NCBI GenBank assembly: GCA_019308525.1
Contig: JAFDIC010000221.1
Coordinates: 1 to 6,735, forward strand
Origin: Deltaproteobacteria bacterium
GTDB lineage: Bacteria; Desulfobacterota; DSM-4660; Desulfatiglandales; HGW-15
DNA length: 6,735 nt
Reading direction: 5' to 3'
A model generated the notes under the pieces. The model had not been told where the DNA came from. It was given only the letters and a program-made list of their open reading frames with translations, and did no database searches. Positions within the stretch are counted from its first letter, which is position 1, and each line of letters starts with the position of its first letter. This document shows, in pieces, positions 1 to 6,233 of the stretch. The position numbers were made by a program, and so were the translations under genes.

Positions 1-1
1 G

Positions 2-142
2 GTCGAAAGGATTTTCCCTCTCCATTCTCCGTTCATAGAAAAGATTGAGGTCGTGAGTCGAGGAAAGGTGAGAAGGGCCAGGTTGTACTATCTGAGGAAA
101 TTGAGGGGAAAGGCATCTCGTATCAAGGAAAGAAGGGACTAG
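2..142 (+). CDS. rplS: 50S ribosomal protein L19, C-terminal part (5' end outside window)
   Basis: The reading frame entering at base 2 gives 46 residues ending in a TAG stop. It reads [10 protein letters not shown] at the start, then [20 protein letters not shown] and a lysine/arginine-rich tail. This is the conserved C-terminal half of L19, a protein of about 115 residues in the large ribosomal subunit that lies near the 30S-50S interface. The first part of the gene lies upstream of the window. The next gene, rnhB, begins only 7 bases after the stop, so the two are probably co-transcribed; rplS followed by rnhB is a common bacterial order. No terminator is visible between them. Identification is firm, although only about 40% of the protein is present. 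Confidence 0.95.
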   Translation, partial: VERIFPLHSPFIEKIEVVSRGKVRRARLYYLRKLRGKASRIKERRD

Positions 143-149
143 AATCTGT

Positions 150-833
150 TTGGGTCAGCGGGCCTTGAAGAGGTCGAAACATAACCTTTCTTTATTTGAA
201 GGATGGGATCCTCTGGGATTCTCCGACTCCCTCTATTATGAGGATATGGCCAGGAAGGCTGGCTTTGGTCTGGTGGCAGGTGTGGATGAAGCCGGGAGGG
301 GACCCCTTGCTGGGCCCGTGGTGGCTGCGGCGGTTATCGTCCCTGAGGGGGTTGCCCTGAGAGGTGTAAGGGACTCAAAGCAGATGCACCCAAGGGCAAG
401 AGAGGAGGCCTTTTGCCTGATATCAGAGGCAGCCCTTTCTATAGGCATAGGGGTTGTATCCAATCGCTTTATCGATGAGTTTGATATCCTCAGGGCGTCC
501 CTGGAGGCCATGAGGCAGGCCGTATCTTTCCTGGATCGGAGGCCGGATTTTGTCCTTGTTGACGGCATCCAGGCCATTCCCATCTCACTGCCACAGAAAT
601 GCCTGAAGAGGGGGGATCAGCTTAGTCTGAGCATATCCGCTGCCTCAATCATTGCCAAAGTATACAGGGACAGGATCATGGACGCCTTCCACGACCGGTT
701 TCCCGAGTACGGCTTTCGTACCAACAAGGGGTACGGCACTCCAGGGCATCTGGATGCCTTGAGAAGGCACGGGCCTACCCCCATTCATAGGAAGACCTTC
801 AAGGGGGTCTGCCAGGGATGCCCTGCTCCGTAG
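150..833 (+). CDS. rnhB: Ribonuclease HII
   Basis: Type 2 RNase H cleaves the RNA strand of RNA-DNA hybrids and starts removal of single ribonucleotides misincorporated into DNA; it is cytoplasmic and metal dependent. The 227-residue protein has the signature GVDEAGRGPLAGPVVAA at about residues 44-60. The four acidic active-site positions are visible as D46 and E47 (DEAGRG), D138 (VDG) and D156 (RGD), with the same spacing as E. coli D16/E17/D108/D126. The ISAASIIAKVYRD segment at 162-174 and YGTPGH near 195-200 are also typical. The start is a TTG at 150 with a purine-rich AGAAGGGA about 12 bases upstream. A second TTG at 165 is possible. The ATG at 246 would leave very little sequence before the catalytic motif. 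The roughly 40-residue N-terminal lead-in is longer than in E. coli but not unusual. It sits between rplS and yraN in an apparent operon. Confidence 0.96.
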   Translation: MGQRALKRSKHNLSLFEGWDPLGFSDSLYYEDMARKAGFGLVAGVDEAGRGPLAGPVVAAAVIVPEGVALRGVRDSKQMHPRAREEAFCLISEAALSIGIGVVSNRFIDEFDILRASLEAMRQAVSFLDRRPDFVLVDGIQAIPISLPQKCLKRGDQLSLSISAASIIAKVYRDRIMDAFHDRFPEYGFRTNKGYGTPGHLDALRRHGPTPIHRKTFKGVCQGCPAP

Positions 834-884
834 TATTCATGGGGTTGGGAATAGGTGGATGTTGCGAGCATGTAGGATGGGGAC

Positions 885-1268
885 ATGACAAAGGGGAGAC
901 AGGCCCTTGGAAGGCTGGGCGAAGAGCTCGCCTACAGGAGAGTGAAGAGTCTTGGCTACAAGTGTGTTGAGCGGAATTATCGCTGTCCCATGGGCGAGGT
1001 GGACTTGATAGCCAAAGACAAAGATACACTCGTATTTATAGAGATAAGGACAAGAAAGGGGAAGTCAATTCCCCTTGCAAAAGAGTCTGTGGACCGGAAA
1101 AAGAGGAGGAGACTATCAAAGGTTGCCCTTCAATACATGAAGGAGAAGAACTGCTTCAATATGCAATCCAGGTTTGACGTGGTGGTAGTGGGCATAGAGG
1201 GGAGGGAGAGGCAGATAGAGGTCATACAGAACGCTTTCGACCTGGAGTATCAATGTCCCATCGTCTGA
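885..1268 (+). CDS. yraN: YraN/UPF0102 family nuclease-fold protein
   Basis: A 127-residue protein of the UPF0102 (YraN) family, which has a restriction-endonuclease-like fold. Its cellular role is not well established, though family members are suspected of acting on DNA or in recombination. Visible features are the N-terminal GRLGEELA (residues 9-16), the core GEVDLIA (37-43), FIEIRTR (51-57) and RFDVVVV (96-102). Acidic residues E38, D40 and E53 match the place of the nuclease-like active site, with Arg55 where a PD-(D/E)xK enzyme would have Lys; Arg is common here in this family. Length is normal. ATG 885 is preceded by AGGATGGGG, a modest ribosome binding site. The position between rnhB and rsmI is a recurrent bacterial neighbourhood. 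Family assignment is secure; the function is an open question in the family, not something shown here. Confidence 0.92.
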   Translation: MTKGRQALGRLGEELAYRRVKSLGYKCVERNYRCPMGEVDLIAKDKDTLVFIEIRTRKGKSIPLAKESVDRKKRRRLSKVALQYMKEKNCFNMQSRFDVVVVGIEGRERQIEVIQNAFDLEYQCPIV

Positions 1269-1275
1269 AGACGGC

Positions 1276-2187
1276 ATGAAAAAGGGAAATGAGGAGAATA
1301 GGGGAACAAAGGGACCTGAACCATCCAGAGACCGCGCCGGCACACTTTATGTCGTCTCTACGCCCATAGGAAATCTCCAGGACATTACCCTGAGGGCGAT
1401 AGAGGTCTTGAAGAGCGTGGCCTTGATAGCTTCAGAAAGCGCAACACACACTAGGAGGCTTTGTCAGCACTACGGCATAAGGACCAGGTTGACCAGCTAC
1501 AATCAGCACAACAGGAAGGTCAGGGGTCCTGAACTGATTAGAAAGTTGAAATCCGGTCTTGATATTGCTTTGGTGACCAATGCGGGAACACCTTGCGTTT
1601 CCGACCCCGGGGCCCCACTGATTCAGCATGCACACCAGGAGGGCGTAAGGGTTACGGCAATCCCCGGGCCTTCCGCTGTTACGGCGGCTCTCTGTGTATC
1701 AGGCCTCCCGGGGGAGAGGTTCCTGTTTGTGGGATTTCTTTCCAATAGGCGGAGCAAAAGGAAGAAGGAACTTGAAGCACTGTGCCAGGTGCCGTGGACG
1801 ATGATTTTCTTCGAAGGCCCTCATCGCATCGAGGCCACGCTCCAGGACTTGAGGGAGGTCCTTGGCGATAGGATGATGGCAATGGTAAGGGAGCAGACGA
1901 AATTGCATGAGGAAGTATCTGTCGGCCCTGTTTCTTCCATTATTGACAGGCTGGATCAAGGCGAGCTGAGGGGCGAGTTCACCCTGGTGGTAGAGGGAAT
2001 AGGCAAGGCCTCGGCCTCGGTTTCCATTGATGTTGACACCCGGGTGAGCATCAAGAGACTCCTGGAGAAAGGAAGCAGCGTAAGGGATATAGCCAGGAGG
2101 ATTTCACTGGAGAGGAGATTGCCTTACAGGTTGCTTTACAGGGAATGCTTGGCCGTCAAGAAGGAGATTACGCACAGACAGGGATAG
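1276..2187 (+). CDS. rsmI: 16S rRNA (cytidine1402-2'-O)-methyltransferase RsmI, divergent motif variant
   Basis: RsmI is a SAM-dependent enzyme of the tetrapyrrole-methylase fold that methylates the ribose of C1402 in the 30S decoding centre. The 303-residue protein shows TPIGNL (29-34), the AGTPxxSDPG loop (103-112), IPGPSAVTAAL (129-139), FFEGPHR (178-184), REQTKLHEE (205-213) and GEFTLVVEG (233-241). A small basic helical C-terminal domain follows (about 255-297). Order and spacing match the family. Several normally strict motifs differ: the usual AEDTRHT segment reads SESATHT (53-59), and the usual SDAGTP reads TNAGTP (101-106). The conserved Glu is kept. This may be a lineage subfamily or a relative with changed specificity. 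ATG 1276 lies 7 bases after yraN and has only a weak ribosome binding site; the first 22 residues precede the conserved domain, so the true start is uncertain. Family confidence is high, exact substrate slightly lower. Confidence 0.88.
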   Translation: MKKGNEENRGTKGPEPSRDRAGTLYVVSTPIGNLQDITLRAIEVLKSVALIASESATHTRRLCQHYGIRTRLTSYNQHNRKVRGPELIRKLKSGLDIALVTNAGTPCVSDPGAPLIQHAHQEGVRVTAIPGPSAVTAALCVSGLPGERFLFVGFLSNRRSKRKKELEALCQVPWTMIFFEGPHRIEATLQDLREVLGDRMMAMVREQTKLHEEVSVGPVSSIIDRLDQGELRGEFTLVVEGIGKASASVSIDVDTRVSIKRLLEKGSSVRDIARRISLERRLPYRLLYRECLAVKKEITHRQG

Positions 2188-2211
2188 ATCGGCGGATGAA
2201 CACCAGCAGAA

Positions 2212-2484
2212 ATGGAACTCATCAAGACCCTAAAGATCGACAATGACCTGGGACTCCATGCCCGCGCTGCGGCCAAGATAGTAGCCCTGACAGAGCAGTA
2301 TCAGTCGGCTCTCTTCTTCAGCAAGGATGAGCGGGAGGTGGATGGCTCCAGCATCCTGGCCATTTTGACCTTGGCCTGCCCAAAGGGATCAGAAGTCAAG
2401 GCCAGGGCAGTGGGTGATGATTCCGAAGATCTTATGAAGGCCTTAAGCGATCTTTTTGAAAACAAATTCGGTGAGGAGCGATGA
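2212..2484 (+). CDS. ptsH: Phosphocarrier protein HPr
   Basis: HPr is the small cytoplasmic phosphocarrier of the phosphotransferase system. It takes phosphate from Enzyme I on a histidine and passes it to EIIA domains. The 90-residue protein has the active-site segment NDLGLHARAAAKIV with the phosphorylatable histidine at H16 and the following R18. The second family motif, GSSILAILTLACPKGSEV (residues 45-62), contains S47, equivalent to Ser46 of Gram-positive HPr, the target of HPr kinase. A serine at this site is compatible with kinase regulation but does not prove it, and no HPr kinase gene is in the window. The stop codon overlaps the ptsI start by 4 bases, implying translational coupling with its phosphate donor. 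ATG 2212 has no strong ribosome binding site; the family start fits well. Confidence 0.95.
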   Translation: MELIKTLKIDNDLGLHARAAAKIVALTEQYQSALFFSKDEREVDGSSILAILTLACPKGSEVKARAVGDDSEDLMKALSDLFENKFGEER

Positions 2485-4304
2485 CCACAACGTCTGGCAG
2501 CAAGGGGGAGAAAAGGAGATTAAGAGGCATACCTGTCTCTCCAGGGATCATAATTGGAAAGGCAAGGCTGGTGGATAGATCCAAGGTGCGGATTTTTTAC
2601 CAGTACCTCATTACCGATGAACAGACGAGCAAAGAGGTAAAGCGGTTCAAGGAAGCCGTTGAAGGCGTAAAGAGGCAGATAATCGACTTGAAGGAAAAGA
2701 TGCCCTCCCATATCAAGGAGCACTCTTTCATCTTGGATTCCCATTTGATGATCATGAATGACAGCATGCTTTATGATTCAACCATCGAGACCATCTTGAA
2801 GGACAAGATCAATGCGGAGTGGGCACTTAAGAGATCTATGCAGAGTATCAGGCAACTCTTTGACGAGATTGAAGATGAATATATCAAGGATCGATATCTG
2901 GACGTAGAGAACATTGCGGAAAGGATCTTGCGATACCTCGCCGGGAAAGACGATGAGAGCCTTGCAGAGATAAAGGAAAGAGCTATTATCGTGGCACATG
3001 ATCTGTCGCCCGTAGATACCAGTGCAATGGATACGGGAAAGGTGCAAGGCTTCATTACGGATGTCGGGGGCAAAACTTCCCACACGGCAATCATCGCCAA
3101 ATCGTTGAAGATCCCGGCTGTGGTTGGACTGGAATCCGCGACAAGCCTGATCCAGGATGGCAGCATCATCATAGTGGACGGAAACGCGGGAGAGGTGATC
3201 CTCGACCCTGATGACGAGACGATTATTGAATACCAGGAAAAGCAGCTTCAACACGAAACGTATGAATCCACCATACTGAGGAGCAGCCACCTGCCCGCAG
3301 AAACCCTTGACGGACACCGGGTTGCCATAGAGGCCAACATAGAATTCCCCGAAGAGGTGGTCCTGGCTCGGGACCACGGGGCAGAAGGAATAGGTCTTTA
3401 CAGGACGGAGTTTCACTACCTGCGGGCCCCGGAGGTGCCTGGCGAAGAGGAGCTCTTTGAGGCTTACAGGGATGTTGCGGAGATCATGGCCCCTGCCCCG
3501 GTTACGATCAGGACCCTTGACCTGGGCGGGGACAAGTTTTCCACTGTATCGGAATTCGGGGGACTAAAGCTGAAAAAGGAGACAAATCCTGCCCTGGGTC
3601 TCCGGGCCATCAGGTTTTGCCTCAAGGAACCAATGATATTCAAGACCCAGTTGCGGGCCATTCTCAGGGCCAGTGCCTTTGGAAATATACGTTTGATGTT
3701 CCCGATGATTTCCGGATTGCAGGAGATCCTGGATGCGAGGGCGATACTGAGCGAGGTTGCAGAGGAGCTGGAAAGGGACGGCATTCCCCGAGACCCGGAG
3801 ATGAAGGTAGGCATCATGATAGAAGTTCCCTCCGCAGTCACAATGGCTGATATCCTTGCGAAATATGTGGATTTTTTCAGCATAGGCACCAATGATCTCA
3901 TTCAGTATGCGCTGGCCATAGATAGAATCAATGAAGAGGTTGCCTTTATGTACCAGCCCTTTCACCCGGCGATCATAAGGATGATCAAGCATGTGGTAGA
4001 CATCGCAAGGGCCTCCGGGGTAAGGGTCGCCCTATGTGGAGAGATGGCGGCAGATCCACTGTGCGCCTTTCTCCTGCTGGGAATGGGTGTTGACGAATTG
4101 AGTATGAATCCAAGGGGCATACCACTGATAAAGAAGCTTATCAGGACCGTTTCAATGGAGAAGACAAGGGCGGATATCAGGGAGATAATGTGCTTTGAGA
4201 CGGCAAGGAGGATAAGGGAGTTCGTCTTGGAAAGGATCGGCCCCTTCATTGATTCTGAAGAGTACAAGAATTCCCAGAACTTCTTGGTGCAAGCCACGGG
4301 CTAG
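2481..4304 (+). CDS. ptsI: Phosphoenolpyruvate-protein phosphotransferase (PTS Enzyme I)
   Basis: Enzyme I autophosphorylates from phosphoenolpyruvate and transfers the phosphate to HPr in the cytoplasm. The 607 residues cover all three parts. An N-terminal swivel/HPr-binding region begins RGIPVSPGIIIGKA (15-28). The phosphohistidine domain has GGKTSHTAIIAKS (196-208), with catalytic H201. The C-terminal PEP-binding barrel carries LYRTEF (306-311), TLDLGGDK (345-352), MIEVPSA (446-452), FSIGTNDLIQY (466-476) and the ALCGEMA loop (517-523) with C519. All expected catalytic residues appear present and the length is slightly over the usual 570-590. About 13 polar residues precede the conserved start. 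The ATG overlaps the end of ptsH. No membrane EII components occur nearby, so the downstream acceptors cannot be told from this window; a regulatory or a sugar-uptake role are both possible. Confidence 0.97.
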   Translation: MTTTSGSKGEKRRLRGIPVSPGIIIGKARLVDRSKVRIFYQYLITDEQTSKEVKRFKEAVEGVKRQIIDLKEKMPSHIKEHSFILDSHLMIMNDSMLYDSTIETILKDKINAEWALKRSMQSIRQLFDEIEDEYIKDRYLDVENIAERILRYLAGKDDESLAEIKERAIIVAHDLSPVDTSAMDTGKVQGFITDVGGKTSHTAIIAKSLKIPAVVGLESATSLIQDGSIIIVDGNAGEVILDPDDETIIEYQEKQLQHETYESTILRSSHLPAETLDGHRVAIEANIEFPEEVVLARDHGAEGIGLYRTEFHYLRAPEVPGEEELFEAYRDVAEIMAPAPVTIRTLDLGGDKFSTVSEFGGLKLKKETNPALGLRAIRFCLKEPMIFKTQLRAILRASAFGNIRLMFPMISGLQEILDARAILSEVAEELERDGIPRDPEMKVGIMIEVPSAVTMADILAKYVDFFSIGTNDLIQYALAIDRINEEVAFMYQPFHPAIIRMIKHVVDIARASGVRVALCGEMAADPLCAFLLLGMGVDELSMNPRGIPLIKKLIRTVSMEKTRADIREIMCFETARRIREFVLERIGPFIDSEEYKNSQNFLVQATG

Positions 4305-4333
4305 GTTCCGGGACAGATACCTGAAAGGGTTCC

Positions 4334-4786
4334 ATGAGTAGACGAGTTGTTTGTCAGAACAAGAAGGCGTTTCACGAATACTTCATAGAAGAGGTTTATG
4401 AGGCGGGAATGGTCCTCCTGGGCCCTGAAGTCAAGTCCCTGAGGCAAGGTCGAGGGAACCTTGTGGACAGTTATGCGAGAGTAAGAAAAGGAGAGGTTTT
4501 TCTCTACAACATGCATATCAGCCCCTATCCTTACGCCCACAATGTCAACCTCGATCCTACAAGGACGAGAAAGCTGCTCCTCAACAAGAGAGAAATCAAG
4601 AGGTTGATCGGCAAGACGGAAGAAAAGGGTTATTCGTTGATACCAATAAGGGTCCATTTTTCCAACGGCTGGGCCAAGGTGGACCTCGCCCTCGCCAAGG
4701 GAAAGAGGAAGGTGGACAAGCGGAGGGCCATAAAGGAGAGGGACTTGAAGAGGGAGATGGAGCAGGAGAGGAAAAGATCTGGATAG
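4334..4786 (+). CDS. smpB: SsrA-binding protein SmpB
   Basis: SmpB binds the tRNA-like domain of tmRNA, brings it into the empty A site of stalled ribosomes and is required for trans-translation. The 150-residue protein contains YFIEEVYEAGMVLLGPEVKS (residues 16-35), NLVDSYARV (42-50), LYNMHISPY (57-65), TRKLLLNKREI (77-87) and ALAKGKRKVDKR (119-130), all strongly conserved in the family. The C-terminal tail is lysine/arginine rich and is the part that enters the mRNA channel in known structures. ATG 4334 has AAAGGG upstream at a workable distance. It follows ptsI by 29 bases, and its RNA partner ssrA starts 68 bases after its stop codon. The ssrA promoter begins at the base right after the TAG. 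Confidence 0.97.
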   Translation: MSRRVVCQNKKAFHEYFIEEVYEAGMVLLGPEVKSLRQGRGNLVDSYARVRKGEVFLYNMHISPYPYAHNVNLDPTRTRKLLLNKREIKRLIGKTEEKGYSLIPIRVHFSNGWAKVDLALAKGKRKVDKRRAIKERDLKREMEQERKRSG

Positions 4787-4815
4787 TTGACTCCGATCAA
4801 GAAAGTGCTTATAGT
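4787..4815 (+). promoter_or_regulatory. Sigma-70 type promoter for ssrA
   Basis: The -35 hexamer TTGACT (4787-4792) and -10 hexamer TATAGT (4810-4815) are separated by exactly 17 bases. Each differs from consensus at one position. Transcription would start near 4822, giving a leader of about 33 bases that RNase P would remove to make the mature tmRNA 5' end at 4855. The -35 box starts directly after the smpB stop codon. Strong promoters are expected for the abundant tmRNA, so position and quality agree. The start site itself is inferred. Confidence 0.8.
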
Positions 4816-4854
4816 GTAAATTATGAGTTCCTTGAAACATCATATCCATTGAAA

Positions 4855-5210
4855 GGGGGCGAAACGGTTTCGACGGGGATAAGGAAGCTTAAGCTGCATA
4901 CCGAGGTTCCATCACCCTCGTAAAACAGATGGGCTAAAACAAACGCAGACGATTATGCGTACGCCTTAGCCGCATAAAGACGGCTAACGTCCTTTCGGTC
5001 AGTCCTGCGGGGCCGAAAAGGGCGTCGACTCAGCAGGATAGCCGCTTCGACAGACCTGTGGGTCGAAGGGGCGAAACTTATCACAGGGTAGTTCCCTGGC
5101 GACCTCGCCCGATAGGGAACCAGGGAGCGAAAAATCAGTATCGGGCTATGTATGTAGAGGCTTAAGTGGAATATTTCCGGACCCGGGTTCGACTCCCGGC
5201 GCCTCCACCA
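4855..5210 (+). ncRNA. ssrA: Transfer-messenger RNA (tmRNA)
   Basis: This RNA acts as tRNA and mRNA in ribosome rescue with SmpB. The mature RNA is about 356 nt and one-piece. The 5' end GGGGGCG pairs with CGCCTCC before the discriminator A and an encoded CCA at 5208-5210. The 5' motif ACGGTTTCGACGGGG and the T arm CCGGG-TTCGACT-CCCGG are diagnostic. Pseudoknot 1 is visible from CGAGG 4902-4906 with CCTCG 4916-4920, and CCATC 4909-4913 with GATGG 4928-4932. Pseudoknot 2 uses CCTTTCGG 4991-4998 with CCGAAAAGG 5013-5021, plus CCTGC/GCAGG. Pseudoknot 3 uses CTTCGAC 5045-5051 with GTCGAAG 5062-5068, plus CCTGTG/CACAGG. Pseudoknot 4 uses TCCCTGG 5093-5099 with CCAGGGA 5120-5126, plus CCCGATA 5108-5114 with TATCGGG 5139-5145. 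The tag frame lies between pseudoknots 1 and 2. Confidence 0.98.
4945..4977 (+). other. tmRNA proteolysis-tag reading frame (ADDYAYALAA)
   Basis: Translation resumes at GCA 4945-4947 after the A-rich segment TAAAACAAAC and reads A-D-D-Y-A-Y-A-L-A-A before TAA at 4975-4977. The ALAA end is the usual degron recognised by ClpXP and related proteases. The stop codon lies in the loop of a stem formed by TAGCCG (4967-4972) and CGGCTA (4981-4986), the typical helix 5 arrangement. The resume codon is assigned by analogy with other tmRNAs. Confidence 0.93.
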
Positions 5211-5228
5211 GACTTCGCTTCGAAGGAG

Positions 5229-5267
5229 AACCCGCCTATTACTCCTTATGGGTTGAACGGCTTTTTT
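5229..5267 (+). terminator. Weak candidate terminator for ssrA
   Basis: AACCC (5229-5233) can pair with GGGTT (5250-5254), and a run of six T follows at 5262-5267. The stem is only 5 bp, the loop is 16 bases and the T run starts 7 bases after the stem, so this is a poor intrinsic terminator. It lies over the stop codon and last codons of the convergent nth gene. A second small hairpin, CTTCG-CTT-CGAAG at 5213-5225, follows the CCA end but has no T run. Another mode of 3' end formation, such as trimming of a longer transcript, is equally possible. Confidence 0.25.
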
Positions 5268-5913
5268 CCCAAGCAGCGCCCTCGTCGCAGAGGTGGATGA
5301 TCTTGCACCGTTCATGCTTTGGGTTTCGAGCGGTGCAGACGTTACGTCCGTGGAGAATAAGGAGGTTTGAGAACAGGGTCCAGTGTTTCTTGGGGACGAC
5401 CTCCATGAGATCGAGTTCCACCTTTGCGGCATCTCTGTTCTTGGTAAGGCCGATTCGCTGGGAGAGTCTCAACACGTGGGTATCAACTACGATCCCAGGG
5501 ATGCCAAAGGCCTCTCCCAAGACCAGGTTGGCGGTCTTACGGCCGATGCCCTTCAAGGAGACCAGGTCATCCAGGTTTTGCGGCACCTTCCCGTCAAAGC
5601 GCTTCAAGAGATCCGAACAGAGACTCTTTATGGCCTTGGCCTTGTTGCGATAAAAGCCCGTGGGCTTGATATCCTCTTCAAGCCGGCCCAGGTCCGCCGT
5701 GGCATAGTCTTGGGCAGACCTGTACTTTTTGAAGAGCGACCTGGTTACTTTGTTCACCCTCTCGTCCGTACACTGTGCGGAAAGCAAGGTGGCTATGAGG
5801 AGCTCTAGGGGGTTTGAAAACTCGAGGGCAGTCCTGGCTCCGGGATATTCCTCGTCAAGAGTCTTGATGATTTCCCTGACCCTCCTTTTTATCTCCTTTT
5901 CAGTTTCAGTCAT
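5239..5913 (-). CDS. nth: Endonuclease III (DNA glycosylase/AP lyase)
   Basis: Nth removes oxidised pyrimidines from DNA and nicks the abasic site by its lyase activity in base excision repair. The 224-residue protein (numbered from ATG 5913) has LSAQCTD (44-50), the helix-hairpin-helix LKGIGRKTANLVL (120-132) with the lyase lysine K126, and VDTHVLRLSQRIGL with the catalytic aspartate D144. The K-to-D spacing of 18 equals that of E. coli K120/D138. The C-terminal iron-sulfur loop reads C193-x6-H200-x2-C203-x5-C209: three of four usual cysteines are present and the second is His. ATG 5913 is chosen because GAGG lies 7 bases upstream; a GTG at 5919 is in frame but too close to that site. The gene converges on ssrA with 28 bases between its stop and the tmRNA CCA end. 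Confidence 0.95.
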   Translation of the reverse strand: MTETEKEIKRRVREIIKTLDEEYPGARTALEFSNPLELLIATLLSAQCTDERVNKVTRSLFKKYRSAQDYATADLGRLEEDIKPTGFYRNKAKAIKSLCSDLLKRFDGKVPQNLDDLVSLKGIGRKTANLVLGEAFGIPGIVVDTHVLRLSQRIGLTKNRDAAKVELDLMEVVPKKHWTLFSNLLILHGRNVCTARNPKHERCKIIHLCDEGAAWEKSRSTHKE

Positions 5914-6061
5914 GGGCACACCTCACTTTTTCCCATCCAGTCCCAGGCGAAGCCACAAGGACAAGGACCGGACTACGGGCTTGCTCCTGGATGAAATAGC
6001 ATAGAAACCAGGGAAAATTCAAGATAGCAAATCGAAGCATCTTCTCCTGTCGAGGCTCCAA

Positions 6062-6079
6062 CCAGGATAATATCCTTGG
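6062..6079. repeat. Imperfect palindrome, possible operator or hairpin
   Basis: CCAGGATA (6062-6069), a central A, then TATCCTTGG (6071-6079) form an inverted repeat. The inner AGGATA/TATCCT arms are perfect, and the outer CCA/TGG matches with one bulged base. It lies about 150 bp upstream of nth on its strand and over 300 bp upstream of the + strand gene. An operator is possible; no specific regulator is recognised. Confidence 0.4.
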
Positions 6080-6147
6080 AAAAGGAGGAACCGGCCAAGG
6101 GACAGGGTTACAATTTTTGGCAGAAAACAGGACAGATTTTGTAAGTT

Positions 6148-6159
6148 CACGGGCCCGTG
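6148..6159. repeat. Perfect 12-bp GC-rich palindrome
   Basis: CACGGGCCCGTG equals its own reverse complement. It could be a binding site for a dimeric protein, lying about 60 bp upstream of the candidate sigma-54 promoter. A chance GC-rich palindrome is also possible. There is no T run on either side, so it does not look like a terminator. Confidence 0.4.
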
Positions 6160-6217
6160 GCCGGGGAGGATTCCAGTAACATCCTGAAAGTAAAGTCTAA
6201 ATTTCCAGATCGAAGTA

Positions 6218-6233
6218 TGGTATGACCCTTGCA
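6218..6233 (+). promoter_or_regulatory. Candidate sigma-54 (RpoN) promoter
   Basis: TGGTATG-ACCC-TTGCA has the invariant GG-N10-GC spacing of -24/-12 promoters and a perfect TTGCA -12 element. Against the TGGCACG consensus, two positions of the -24 element differ. The expected transcription start is near 6244, giving a leader of about 140 bases before ATG 6387. Sigma-54 promoters need an upstream activator site; the palindrome at 6148-6159 is at a plausible distance. The -12 element also forms one arm of an inverted repeat (6226-6256), so the match might reflect that structure instead. Confidence 0.45.

Noticed and set aside
2778..3416. A 212-residue - strand open frame within ptsI.
   Set aside because: ptsI is intact with all catalytic motifs in its own frame; the antisense translation shows no family features.
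4301..4849. A 182-residue open frame on the - strand across smpB.
   Set aside because: It lies antisense to the clearly real smpB gene and the ssrA promoter and matches no family; it is a shadow of the coding bias on the other strand.
5157..5210. A separate tRNA gene suggested by the T arm and CCA end.
   Set aside because: The segment is the 3' tRNA-like part of tmRNA; there is no anticodon arm, and the acceptor partner lies at 4855-4861.
5383..5808. A 141-residue + strand open frame inside nth.
   Set aside because: It is antisense to nth, which has full catalytic motifs; the + frame product has no recognisable domain.
5917..5919. GTG as the start codon of nth.
   Set aside because: GAGG would be only 1 base from this GTG but 7 bases from ATG 5913, so the ATG fits translation initiation better.
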